Of a stretch of 37,220 nucleotides of DNA, positions 24,593 to 33,062 are shown piece by piece. The position numbers were made by a program, and so were the translations under genes. Numbering within the stretch: position 1 is the first letter of the stretch; each line of letters opens with the position of its first letter. This stretch comes from Gammaproteobacteria bacterium (lineage in GTDB: Bacteria; Pseudomonadota; Gammaproteobacteria; Chromatiales; Chromatiaceae), in the NCBI GenBank assembly GCA_021773975.1, contig JAJFJN010000032.1:1-37220 (forward strand), written 5' to 3'. The notes under the pieces are model-generated. The model ran no database searches and had not been told where the DNA came from. It saw only the letters and a list, made by a program, of their open reading frames with translations.

Positions 24593-25443
24593 TGATCCCT
24601 ATCAATCTGGATGACCTGGATGGATTACCTGCCCTTAAGCCAGGGGCCATGAAGATTCTGCACGCCATTAATCAGGATGATGCAGATATCACCAATATCG
24701 CCAAAAGCATACAACGGGATATTGGAATGACGGCTCGTATTCTGCGGGTTGCCAACTCCTCTTTTTATGGACGTAGCAACCAAATCGCATCAGTCAAAGA
24801 AGCTTGCGTTCTACTCGGTAAACATACAGTACGCAATCTGGCGCTCTCCTCTGCTGTATTAAATCACCTTACACCATCCAATGATGCGGCATTTGATTGT
24901 AAGGCACTCTGGCTGCATGGGTTGGGAACCGCCGCTGTAAGCATAGTATTGGCAAAACAGAGCGATGTAGATGAGGGCAATGCCTTTACCTGCGGCCTAC
25001 TGCATGATCTTGGCCGGGTGATATTGGCTATATACTTCCCTGAGCACTTCTCTGCAGCACTCAATTATCAGAATGATCACCATTGCCTGACTCATGAGGC
25101 AGAAATGGCCGTTCTTGGTATTGATCACGCTACCCTGGGCGAAGAGTTGGCAAAAAAATGGAACTTCCCCAATCACATCTGCAGGGTCCTCGGCAGCCAT
25201 CATCAGCCAGAACATGCCTATAAAAATAACCTGCCTCGTTTAATCCATGTGGCGGACATCATTAGCCACGGTTTGGAACCAAGTAACAAAGAAGACACCT
25301 TGATCCCCCCTGTGGATGAAAACGCTGTCAAACAGCTTGGTCTGGAATGGACGCAGCTTAGGGGGCTTTTTCAAGAGATGGAGGAGACGTATCACTCTTT
25401 TGCCTCATTACTTGATGCGCCTAATCCATCATTAGCAGAATGA
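24592..25443 (+). CDS. HDOD domain signalling protein
   Basis: A 283-residue HDOD (HD-related output domain) protein. Characteristic sequence includes LPALKPGAMKILHAIN, IAKSIQRDIGMTARILRVANSSFYG, VKEACVLLGKHTVRNLALSSAV and LLHDLGRVILAIYFPEHF (H138, D139). The later motifs are GIDHATLGEELAKKWNFPNHI and HHQPEHA. HDOD proteins are usually non-catalytic partners in two-component and c-di-GMP systems. The start at 24592 (TGATG overlap with the previous stop) is preferred over the in-frame TTG at 24577. It is followed by a 102-base gap, the largest in the operon. Confidence 0.9.
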   Translation: MIPINLDDLDGLPALKPGAMKILHAINQDDADITNIAKSIQRDIGMTARILRVANSSFYGRSNQIASVKEACVLLGKHTVRNLALSSAVLNHLTPSNDAAFDCKALWLHGLGTAAVSIVLAKQSDVDEGNAFTCGLLHDLGRVILAIYFPEHFSAALNYQNDHHCLTHEAEMAVLGIDHATLGEELAKKWNFPNHICRVLGSHHQPEHAYKNNLPRLIHVADIISHGLEPSNKEDTLIPPVDENAVKQLGLEWTQLRGLFQEMEETYHSFASLLDAPNPSLAE

Positions 25444-25545
25444 TGGTAAGCCCACAACAGAGATCGGATAAATGCTGCAGATATCAACAAACCAACAATA
25501 TACCCATCAAAGAGGCATAGCACCTGGCTATAACGGTGTGCCCTT

Positions 25546-27735
25546 ATGAATGAAGGAAAACTCAAGCAAACCCTGAAAGAAGCGCAGGCTCAGACAGAGC
25601 ATGCCTTTCATGCTCAACAAGCTATCAGCGAAATCCTGCACATTTCGTTGGAGCCCATAACACTGGAAGAGCAATTGCATAAAGTGATTAAACTGCTGAT
25701 CGCTATCCCATGGCTGTCGGTACAGGGTAAAGGCGCCATATTCTTATATAACGAACAAGAGCAGCAACTGGAGATGACGGCCCAGCATGGACTGGCTGAA
25801 ACACTCTTAACAAAGTGTGCCCACTTCCCCATAGGGCACTGTTTGTGCGGTATGGCGGCAAAAACCAGAGCAACAGTATTTAAAGGGCACCTGGATGAAG
25901 AGCATACTGTCCACTTTGAAGGGATGCCAAACCACGGTCACTACTGCCTGCCTATCATCTCACGCGAAAAGATGGTGGGCGTCCTTAACGTCTACGTTGA
26001 TGCGGGCCATGAGCGTGGAAAAAATGAAGAGGGCTTTCTAAGCACAGTAGCCGATACGCTGGGCGGCATCATCGAACGCGCCGCAGCTGAGCGGGAGCTG
26101 CATTATCAAAAATTTGCAATGGATCAACATGCAAATGTCAGTATCACTGATGTAGCAGGCAAGATCATCTATGTAAACGACCGCTTCTGCGAGTGTACGG
26201 GTTACAGCCGGGATGAGTTGATAGGACAGAATCACAGTATCCTGAAGTCAAGCCACCATCCTGACAGTTTCTTTAAAGAGATGAGGGAAACGGTAGCGGC
26301 GGGTGAAGTGTGGCACGGTGAGATCTGCAACCGTGCCAAAAGCAGCCGTTTGATCTGGCTGAACACCACCATTGTTCCCTTTCTGAATCCTGCAGGCAAA
26401 CCTTATAAATATGTCTCTATACACAGCAATATCACAGCACTTAAAGCGGCCGAGCAAACGTTAGCAAAAGAGGGGGCGCTCCTACAAAACCTTACTCATT
26501 CCATTGGTGATGGCCTCATTGCAGGTAATGCTACAGGCAGAGTCACCTTTATCAATGCAGAAGCCCGCACCCTGATTGGATGTGAAGAAGATCTATTTGG
26601 ATGTGAAGAAGATCTAATTGGGAGTGACATGCATGATTTGGCTTATGGGTGCATGGTAGATGAAGCTGTATTAGAACGAGAAGGAAATCCAATACTTAGA
26701 GCGCTGCATGGATTTCGTACCTATCGAGAGGAAGATGGCATCTTCTATCGAAAGGATGGAACAGTTCTGCCTATCGCCTTCGTGGTTTCCCCTGTAATCG
26801 ATGATGATGGCTATGCAGGTTCTATCATGGTATTCCGGGATATCACCAAGCGTAAAGCTATTGAAAAAAAGCAACAGGCATTGATCAATAAGCTCCAGGA
26901 TGCTCACACTCAGCTGCTACAGTCGGAGAAGATGGCCTCAATTGGCCAACTGGCGGCGGGTGTCGCTCATGAGATCAACAACCCGGTAGGCTATATCAAC
27001 TCCAATATGGGGTCTCTAAAGCAGTATGTGACGGATATGTTTACCCTGCTGGATGGATACAAAAAACTGGAGGCACTGGTGCCAGAGGACAATCCAGTTC
27101 GCCAGGAACTGCAAACCCTGGAGCAGAAACTGGATATTGAGTTCCTCAAAGAGGATATTCAAAATCTGCTTGCAGAGTCGGATGAAGGCATTCATCGTGT
27201 CAAACAGATCGTCAATGACCTCAAGGACTTTTCCCGTCTGGATAGCACTGAACGGCATTGGTCCGATCTGGAATCTGGCCTGGATAGCACACTCAACATT
27301 GTCCATAACGAGATTAAATATAAGGCAGATGTTGTTAAAGAGTATGCGGGCATTCCCCAGATAGAATGCATCGGCTCGCAACTCAATCAGGTATTTATGA
27401 ACCTAATGATAAATGGGGCCCATGCAATTGAAGAGCGTGGCACCATCACAATACGCACCGGTACAGAGGGTGATAACTGGGTCTGGGTAGAGATTGCTGA
27501 TAGCGGCAAGGGGATTGAGCCAGAGGCACTCTCGCGTATATTCGACCCCTTCTATACAACCAAGCCTGTAGGTAAAGGCACCGGCCTTGGCCTCTCACTC
27601 TCATACAGCATCATTGAACGCCATGGCGGTAAGATTGAAGTGAAAAGTGAAGTGGGAAAAGGCACCTGTTTTAGGGTGCGGTTACCCATAAAACAGCCAG
27701 AAAAAGCAGAGGCTGAGGGGTTGGACAGACCATGA
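25546..27735 (+). CDS. Soluble GAF-PAS-PAS histidine kinase
   Basis: A 729-residue cytoplasmic sensor kinase with no transmembrane segment. A GAF domain lies at about 20-185 (FPIGHCLCGMAAKTRATVFKG; PIISREKMVGVLNVYVDAG). PAS1 is at about 190-310 (VSITDVAGKIIYVNDRFCECTGYSRDEL, with PAC sequence YKYVSIHSNITALKAAE) and PAS2 at about 315-440. The DHp helix carries phosphoacceptor H475 ([15 protein letters not shown]). The HATPase follows with [41 protein letters not shown]. In PAS2 a 21-base tandem duplication adds a second copy of GCEEDL(F/I). The kinase core is closely similar to that of the next gene. It probably phosphorylates one or more of the receivers in this operon. Confidence 0.93.
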   Translation: MNEGKLKQTLKEAQAQTEHAFHAQQAISEILHISLEPITLEEQLHKVIKLLIAIPWLSVQGKGAIFLYNEQEQQLEMTAQHGLAETLLTKCAHFPIGHCLCGMAAKTRATVFKGHLDEEHTVHFEGMPNHGHYCLPIISREKMVGVLNVYVDAGHERGKNEEGFLSTVADTLGGIIERAAAERELHYQKFAMDQHANVSITDVAGKIIYVNDRFCECTGYSRDELIGQNHSILKSSHHPDSFFKEMRETVAAGEVWHGEICNRAKSSRLIWLNTTIVPFLNPAGKPYKYVSIHSNITALKAAEQTLAKEGALLQNLTHSIGDGLIAGNATGRVTFINAEARTLIGCEEDLFGCEEDLIGSDMHDLAYGCMVDEAVLEREGNPILRALHGFRTYREEDGIFYRKDGTVLPIAFVVSPVIDDDGYAGSIMVFRDITKRKAIEKKQQALINKLQDAHTQLLQSEKMASIGQLAAGVAHEINNPVGYINSNMGSLKQYVTDMFTLLDGYKKLEALVPEDNPVRQELQTLEQKLDIEFLKEDIQNLLAESDEGIHRVKQIVNDLKDFSRLDSTERHWSDLESGLDSTLNIVHNEIKYKADVVKEYAGIPQIECIGSQLNQVFMNLMINGAHAIEERGTITIRTGTEGDNWVWVEIADSGKGIEPEALSRIFDPFYTTKPVGKGTGLGLSLSYSIIERHGGKIEVKSEVGKGTCFRVRLPIKQPEKAEAEGLDRP
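26578..26619 (+). repeat. 21-bp in-frame tandem duplication inside PAS2
   Basis: Two adjacent 21-base copies starting GGATGTGAAGAAGATCTA differ only at their third-to-last and neighbouring bases (ATTT versus AATT ends). They encode GCEEDLF and GCEEDLI. The near identity indicates a recent duplication that keeps the reading frame. Confidence 0.9.
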
Positions 27736-27772
27736 GCCAAGACTCTTTACTAGATTAAGATAGACCCAAACA

Positions 27773-29254
27773 ATGACGCTGACGACTAAAAACAAGATAC
27801 GCCTTGCATTTATCACACCCACTATCGTCACACTGCTGGCGCTTGGCATCTTTGACTGGTTCATGCTTGAGACAGAGCATGATAGCACTTTTACCAATAC
27901 TGCTGGATTGCAACGCAAGCTGACACAAGACATACAGATCTTTATCGAAATGGTGCATAAAGGGCAGGAGGAAGATAAAAAAGAACTATCTGACACTATG
28001 ACTACGTTTAATTCCAACCTGGAGATATTTGAAAATGGCGGCCAGCTGATGCACCAGCATTTGCCGCCCTTACCAATAGAGCTAAAGCCTCAATTAGCCG
28101 CCATCAAAAGTATCTGGTTAGATATAAAACCGCGCATAAACCTGATCATTGAGAAACCAGCTGTAACCAAAGAGGAGCATAGTATCCATCAGAGTTTAAT
28201 AAGAGATATCCCCAAACTCTACGAGGCATCGCATGCGCTGGTTATGGCTTATGATGAGCGGAGTAACAAGCTACGTACGCAGATGTTCTACAGTCTTGCC
28301 ATTGTTGCCTTACTCACTATTTTTTCGGCCATTGCTGGCGTATGGGTAGTACGCCGTTATACCAATGAGCAGCAAATTGCAGAGTCCAAGCTGCGGAAAG
28401 AGAAGGAGGAGCAGGAGCAACTGGTTCAACAACTGCAAGATGCGCAAGCTCAACTATTACAATCAGAAAAACTGGCCTCTATCGGACAGCTGGCAGCGGG
28501 TGTCGCTCACGAAATCAACAACCCCGTGGGTTATATCAACTCGAATATTGGCTCGCTGAAGCAATCCTTGAATGACCTGTTCAAACTGCTTGACCTCTAT
28601 GAGCAGGCTGAAGATAAACTGAGCGATGAACAGACCCGGCAACGGATCCAAGCAGTAAAACAGGAGATAGATTTTGAGTTCCTCAGAGAAGATCTCAAAG
28701 AGCTGATAAAAGAGTCACAGGAAGGCGTCAACCGGGTTAAACACATTGTCCAGGATCTTAAAGACTTTGCCCACATGGAAGAGGCAGACTGGCAATGGGC
28801 CGATCTGCATAAAGGGCTGAACAGCACACTCAACATCGTCAATAATGAGATCAAATATAAGGCGGAAGTGGTCAAGGAATACGGTGAGCTTCCTGAAGTA
28901 GAGTGCATCATCTCTCAGCTCAATCAGGTATTCATGAATCTGCTGGTCAATGCGGCTCATGCCATCGAGAAGCGGGGCGTAATCACCATCCGCACCGGTA
29001 CAGAGGGAGACCATGTTTGGGTGTCGGTAGGCGATACCGGCAAAGGTATGGACTCTGCTACGCAAAAAAAGATGTTTGATCCATTTTTCACCACCAAAGG
29101 CATAGGCAAAGGGACAGGGCTGGGCCTATCACTCTCTTACGCTATTATCCAGGAGCACAACGGCACCATCAGTGTAAAGAGTGAGCTGGGAAAAGGCACC
29201 ACCTTTTGCATCCGGCTACCCATAGCTCAGGCCGAGAAAAAAGCAGACAGCTAG
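27773..29254 (+). CDS. Membrane histidine kinase with PilJ-type periplasmic sensor domain
   Basis: A 493-residue inner-membrane kinase. TM1 is at about 10-31 and TM2 at about 171-192 ([21 protein letters not shown]). The periplasmic loop is helical and contains [20 protein letters not shown], the hallmark of PilJ/NarX-type sensor domains. A coiled coil leads into DHp with H246 ([15 protein letters not shown]). The HATPase domain shows [43 protein letters not shown]. The catalytic half is very close to that of the preceding kinase, so the two look like paralogs sharing a core but with different sensors. It lies 37 bases after that gene and 6 before the REC-HN-GYP gene. The stimulus is unknown. 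Confidence 0.92.
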   Translation: MTLTTKNKIRLAFITPTIVTLLALGIFDWFMLETEHDSTFTNTAGLQRKLTQDIQIFIEMVHKGQEEDKKELSDTMTTFNSNLEIFENGGQLMHQHLPPLPIELKPQLAAIKSIWLDIKPRINLIIEKPAVTKEEHSIHQSLIRDIPKLYEASHALVMAYDERSNKLRTQMFYSLAIVALLTIFSAIAGVWVVRRYTNEQQIAESKLRKEKEEQEQLVQQLQDAQAQLLQSEKLASIGQLAAGVAHEINNPVGYINSNIGSLKQSLNDLFKLLDLYEQAEDKLSDEQTRQRIQAVKQEIDFEFLREDLKELIKESQEGVNRVKHIVQDLKDFAHMEEADWQWADLHKGLNSTLNIVNNEIKYKAEVVKEYGELPEVECIISQLNQVFMNLLVNAAHAIEKRGVITIRTGTEGDHVWVSVGDTGKGMDSATQKKMFDPFFTTKGIGKGTGLGLSLSYAIIQEHNGTISVKSELGKGTTFCIRLPIAQAEKKADS

Positions 29255-29260
29255 CAGGAG

Positions 29261-30625
29261 ATGACATTGAGTTCATTACAAGAAAACCATGCAACAGATG
29301 CAACAGATGCTACTGAGGATGGCCTTGAACAAGCCGTCACATCTGCAACGCTGTTATTTGTTGATGATGAAGCGAATATCCTTTCATCGCTGCGGCGCCT
29401 GTTCCGCCCTTGTGGCTATAAAATCCTGGTTGCACCCGGCGGCAGAGAAGGCTTGGAAATGATGGCGAGCAACAGGGTTGATCTCGTGATCTCTGATATG
29501 CGCATGCCGGAAATGGATGGGGCGACCTTTCTCGCCAAGGCTGCCGAACAGTGGCCGGAGACAGTACGCATTCTGTTAACCGGCTATGCCGATATGGAAT
29601 CCACTATTGCAGCCATCAATATCGGCAAGATTTACAAATACATCTGTAAACCGTGGGATGAGAATGACCTTAAGCTCTCAGTCCGCCACGCCCTGGAACA
29701 GCGCTTTCTGGAGCAAGAGCGGAAACGTCTGCTGATATTAACAAAGAAACAAAATGCAGAGCTGCAGGCATTCAATGCCAACCTGGAAGAGAAGGTCACG
29801 CAACGCACTCAAGAACTGCGAGAAACAATGGGCCTGTTGGAGACAGCTCACAAGTCCCTGAAGAGCAACTATGTCAGCTCCATCAAGGTATTCTCCAACA
29901 TCATAGAGCTGCGGGAAGGTGAATCAACCGGTCATGCACGACGCGTGGCAGAATTGGCACGCAGCCTGGCACTGAAGCTGGAACTGGATAATGAAACAGT
30001 GCAACAGGTGCTGTTCGCAGCCCTATTGCACAACATTGGCAAGATCGGGCTGCCTGACAAACTGATCAACAAGCCCTTTAATGAACTGCCCATAGAGGAT
30101 CGGGATCAAGTTGCCAAACACCCTATTATTGGTGAAGGGCTACTTATGGGGCTGGAAAGCCTCCAGGTCGCAGCCAAGCTCATTAGGAGTCAGCATGAGC
30201 GCTTTAATGGCTGTGGGTATCCGGACAAACTCAGTGGAGAGGCCATTCCTCTCGGTGCCAGAATCATTGCCCTGGCAAATGACTATGACGAGCTGCTGCA
30301 GGGCATGCTCTCTCACAAAACCTATAGCCAAAGCGAAGCCCGGGATTATCTGCTGAAAAACAAGGGCAAACATTATGATCCGGCGCTGGTGGATGCCTTT
30401 CTGGATATGGTGGGCATCACCAGGCCTCAACCGCCCAAAGAGGCCATACGCCTCATCAAATCAAACGGACTGGCTGTCGGCATGGTATTGGCGCGGGATC
30501 TGGTCATTCAGGGCAAGGCGCTGTTGCTGTCAAAGGGACACGTATTGAATGAGAACCATATTCGACGCATACATGATCTGGAAAAAGCACTCGATGAAGA
30601 TTTGGATCTCTATATTGCCAAATAA
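29261..30625 (+). CDS. Response regulator with degenerate HD-GYP (HN-GYP) domain
   Basis: A 454-residue RpfG-like protein. The receiver spans about 29-150, with phosphoacceptor Asp in LVISDMRMPEMDG and a CKPW motif. A coiled coil comes next, then an HD-GYP domain at about 200-370. The signature HD is replaced: LLHNIGKIGLPDK has H257-N258 instead of His-Asp. The second motif reads HERFNGCGYP (312-321), with Asn where HHExxDGxGYP has Asp. Other ligands, such as H in GHARR, H in AKHPIIGEG and D in ANDYDEL, remain. Loss of the metal-binding Asp suggests reduced or absent c-di-GMP phosphodiesterase activity, so it may act as an effector. A C-terminal module from about residue 395 resembles the small protein at 24287. 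Confidence 0.92.
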   Translation: MTLSSLQENHATDATDATEDGLEQAVTSATLLFVDDEANILSSLRRLFRPCGYKILVAPGGREGLEMMASNRVDLVISDMRMPEMDGATFLAKAAEQWPETVRILLTGYADMESTIAAINIGKIYKYICKPWDENDLKLSVRHALEQRFLEQERKRLLILTKKQNAELQAFNANLEEKVTQRTQELRETMGLLETAHKSLKSNYVSSIKVFSNIIELREGESTGHARRVAELARSLALKLELDNETVQQVLFAALLHNIGKIGLPDKLINKPFNELPIEDRDQVAKHPIIGEGLLMGLESLQVAAKLIRSQHERFNGCGYPDKLSGEAIPLGARIIALANDYDELLQGMLSHKTYSQSEARDYLLKNKGKHYDPALVDAFLDMVGITRPQPPKEAIRLIKSNGLAVGMVLARDLVIQGKALLLSKGHVLNENHIRRIHDLEKALDEDLDLYIAK

Positions 30626-30630
30626 AGAGG

Positions 30631-31173
30631 ATGACAAAAATGTATCGCCTAATGATAGTAGATGATGAAGTGCATATCTTGAGCGCACTTAAGCGCAGCC
30701 TAAAGAGAGGCGCCGATTGGGAGATTGAGGTCTTCAGTAGTGGAGTGGAGGCCTTGAAACGGGCACAGGAGGCTGATTTTGACCTTTTTATCTCTGACTA
30801 CCGCATGCCTGAGATGAATGGTGTTGAGTTTCTTGTTCAAGCCAAGGCCATACAACCCGAAGCCATGCGCCTGATCCTGAGTGGTTATGCAGATCTTGAT
30901 GGTTTATTGGGAGGCATCAATGAGGCTGAGATCTACCGTTTCATTAATAAGCCCTGGCAGGATCATGACCTACACTCCACCATAGAACAGGCACTACATC
31001 ACCGAGCTGTAATCATTGAAAACCAGCGTTTGGCAGATCAGGTTAGATCCCAGCAGAAACAGCTGAATGAACAGTCAAAAATCCTGGCAGATCTAGAGAG
31101 CGAGTCCCCCGGCATCACCCACGTTAACTGGGCAGCTGATGGCTCCATCATACTCAATGAGGATGATGTATAG
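30631..31173 (+). CDS. Single receiver response regulator with coiled-coil tail
   Basis: A 180-residue protein. The REC domain at about 5-125 has D11/D12, phosphoacceptor D56 (LFISDYRMPEMNG), the SGYADLDG switch and a NKPW motif with the conserved Lys. About 50 residues of helix follow (IIENQRLADQVRSQQKQLNEQSK) and then a short acidic tail. It has no DNA-binding output. It lies five bases after the HN-GYP gene and four before the MglA-like gene. In Myxococcus the receiver RomR acts as an MglA partner; a comparable role here is speculative, as the tail is unlike RomR's. Confidence 0.88.
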   Translation: MTKMYRLMIVDDEVHILSALKRSLKRGADWEIEVFSSGVEALKRAQEADFDLFISDYRMPEMNGVEFLVQAKAIQPEAMRLILSGYADLDGLLGGINEAEIYRFINKPWQDHDLHSTIEQALHHRAVIIENQRLADQVRSQQKQLNEQSKILADLESESPGITHVNWAADGSIILNEDDV

Positions 31174-31177
31174 ACTC

Positions 31178-31828
31178 ATGGCTGAATATAATGAGCAACA
31201 GCAGAAACTTACTATCAAGCTTGTCTATTATGGACCCGCACTCAGTGGTAAAACCACTAACCTAATGCGCCTGCATGATCTGCTATCACCGGAACTTAAG
31301 GGGGATTTGATGACCCTTGAGACCAAAAATGACCGCACACTCTTTTTTGATCTACTACCACTCGGCTTTCGCGCGCCTTCCGGGCTGCTCATCAAATTCA
31401 AGCTATTCACGGTTCCCGGTCAGGTAGCCCATGATGGAACCCGTAAAGCGGTATTGTCACGGGCCGATGGTGTGGCATTTATCGCTGATTCTCAACAGAA
31501 TCAGGGAACCAACAATGCAGAATCCTTCCAGAATCTGGCTGACAACTCTGCCCGCGTAGGGCTGGATTTTGCGTCTCTCCCCCTAGTGGTGCAATACAAT
31601 AAACGCGATCTGCCCAACATCGTTAGTGAAGATGCAATCAACAGCCGCTGGGGTAAAGCAAAATGGTCAGTCTATTTTAGCTCTGCACTCTCTGGAGAAG
31701 GCGTTCAGGAGACCTTTCGCGAGCTGCTCAGGCAGGTCTACCCGCAAATGGAACAACGCTTTCAATTAAAGACGGCTCACAATGTAACAGAAGAGGCCTT
31801 TGTCTCATCCGTAACAGGAACCGTATAA
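31178..31828 (+). CDS. mglA: MglA-type small Ras-like GTPase
   Basis: A cytoplasmic polarity GTPase of 216 residues. The P-loop is GPALSGKTT (19-27). NDRTLFFDLLPL contains R53. TVPGQ has T78 and Q82, and the G4 motif is NKRDLP at 141-146. R53, T78 and Q82 sit at the same positions as functionally important residues of Myxococcus xanthus MglA. ADSQ at 103-106 and VVQYNKRDLP are MglA hallmarks. In Myxococcus and others, MglA sets cell polarity for type IV pili and gliding. The start at 31178, five bases after the preceding stop, is preferred over the in-frame ATG at 31139, which would overlap the receiver gene. No MglB (roadblock-domain GAP) is encoded in this window. Confidence 0.93.
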   Translation: MAEYNEQQQKLTIKLVYYGPALSGKTTNLMRLHDLLSPELKGDLMTLETKNDRTLFFDLLPLGFRAPSGLLIKFKLFTVPGQVAHDGTRKAVLSRADGVAFIADSQQNQGTNNAESFQNLADNSARVGLDFASLPLVVQYNKRDLPNIVSEDAINSRWGKAKWSVYFSSALSGEGVQETFRELLRQVYPQMEQRFQLKTAHNVTEEAFVSSVTGTV

Positions 31829-31841
31829 CAGGTGAACAGCT

Positions 31842-33059
31842 ATGCACATTCTTCCTGAAAAAACGTTTGACAGCGAGCTACAGCTAAAGGATCTGCTATC
31901 TGATACCAATCAGACAAAGCTTACTCAAGCTATCCTGACACTGTTGGGAGAAGATGCCCGGCTGGTTGATCTTTATGGCGAACCCGTGCTGGGCCAGGAG
32001 CCGACAGCGCAAGCAGCTCAGCGCTGCCCCGTTTGCGTCGAAATTGAACCTATCGGCTATCTGGAATGCAGCGATATCGATAAGGCCAGCGCTGTAGGAA
32101 AGATTATTGAGCAGCTATTGAAAATAGCTCAACGCAATCAAATGATGTCATCTCTGCATCTGGAAGCCGTGCATGCCGATTATGAGCAACTGCAGCAGAA
32201 GCATCAGGCACTTTCCGAATCCGAGGCAAGACTACGTGAGTTGACAGAGCATCTGGAGCAGCGGGTGGAGGAGCAGGTGCATGTCATAGAGAACTCCCAA
32301 CGGCAACTCTTCCAGGCTGAGAAACTGGCATCCGTTGGGCAACTTGCCGCTGGCGTGGCCCATGAGATAAACAACCCCATCGGTTTTGTGCGCAGCAATA
32401 TGCAGACGGCAGGGCAATATGTAAAACAGTTTGAACGCTTTGCGCAGGCACTTAAACAAGGAACCCCTCTCACGCAAGCTTGGCAGAAAGAGGACATTGA
32501 ATTCCTACTAGAGGATTTTCAGACACTAGTGCAGGAGAACATTGATGGCATCGACCGAGTCGCCCGCATTGTGTCAGATCTGAAGGAGTTCTCAAACGTA
32601 GATCACGAAGAAGATGAACTGACAGATATCAACCATCTGATCGAAACCGTAAGCAATGTCGCCTCAAGCCAAATTCAGCAAAAGGCGGAGTTGGTACTGA
32701 AACTGGAGCCAGTTCCCCTATTGCACTGTAATCCTGGTCATTTGGGACAGGTATTTCTGAATATGATGCAAAACAGCGCTCAGGCCATGGAGGATAAGAG
32801 AGGGCAGGTTACTGTGACATCAGAGGCAACCAACGATACGATTACTGTACGTATCATTGACAACGGAAAAGGTATATCCGAAGAGAAGCTATCCAGGATC
32901 TTTGAACCCTTTTTCACCACACAAAAAGTGGGAAGCGGCACCGGTCTGGGATTGACCGTTAGTCATGACATCATAACCGCCCATGGAGGAAGTCTCGACG
33001 TAGAGAGCAAAGTCGGCACAGGCACCACTTTCATCATCCGACTGCCGGTCAAGAGATAA
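31842..33059 (+). CDS. Soluble histidine kinase with uncharacterised N-terminal domain
   Basis: A 405-residue cytoplasmic kinase. The first 110 residues form a domain I do not recognise (LTQAILTLLGEDARLVDLYGEPVL), with a close Cys pair in RCPVCVEIE and the sequence PIGYLECSD. It could be a distant GAF or heme/metal-sensing fold. A coiled coil covers about 110-160. DHp has H174 ([15 protein letters not shown]). The HATPase shows LGQVFLNMMQNSAQAM, DNGKGI, FEPFFTTQKVGSGTGLGL. It is less similar to the two upstream kinases than they are to each other. It sits 13 bases after mglA and three before the REC-ATPase gene, so that receiver is a likely target. Confidence 0.9.
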   Translation: MHILPEKTFDSELQLKDLLSDTNQTKLTQAILTLLGEDARLVDLYGEPVLGQEPTAQAAQRCPVCVEIEPIGYLECSDIDKASAVGKIIEQLLKIAQRNQMMSSLHLEAVHADYEQLQQKHQALSESEARLRELTEHLEQRVEEQVHVIENSQRQLFQAEKLASVGQLAAGVAHEINNPIGFVRSNMQTAGQYVKQFERFAQALKQGTPLTQAWQKEDIEFLLEDFQTLVQENIDGIDRVARIVSDLKEFSNVDHEEDELTDINHLIETVSNVASSQIQQKAELVLKLEPVPLLHCNPGHLGQVFLNMMQNSAQAMEDKRGQVTVTSEATNDTITVRIIDNGKGISEEKLSRIFEPFFTTQKVGSGTGLGLTVSHDIITAHGGSLDVESKVGTGTTFIIRLPVKR

Positions 33060-33062
33060 CGC

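Noticed and set aside
31139-31177. Upstream ATG for the MglA gene
   Set aside because: It would overlap the receiver gene and add 13 unmatched residues. The ATG at 31178 gives numbering that matches known MglA proteins.
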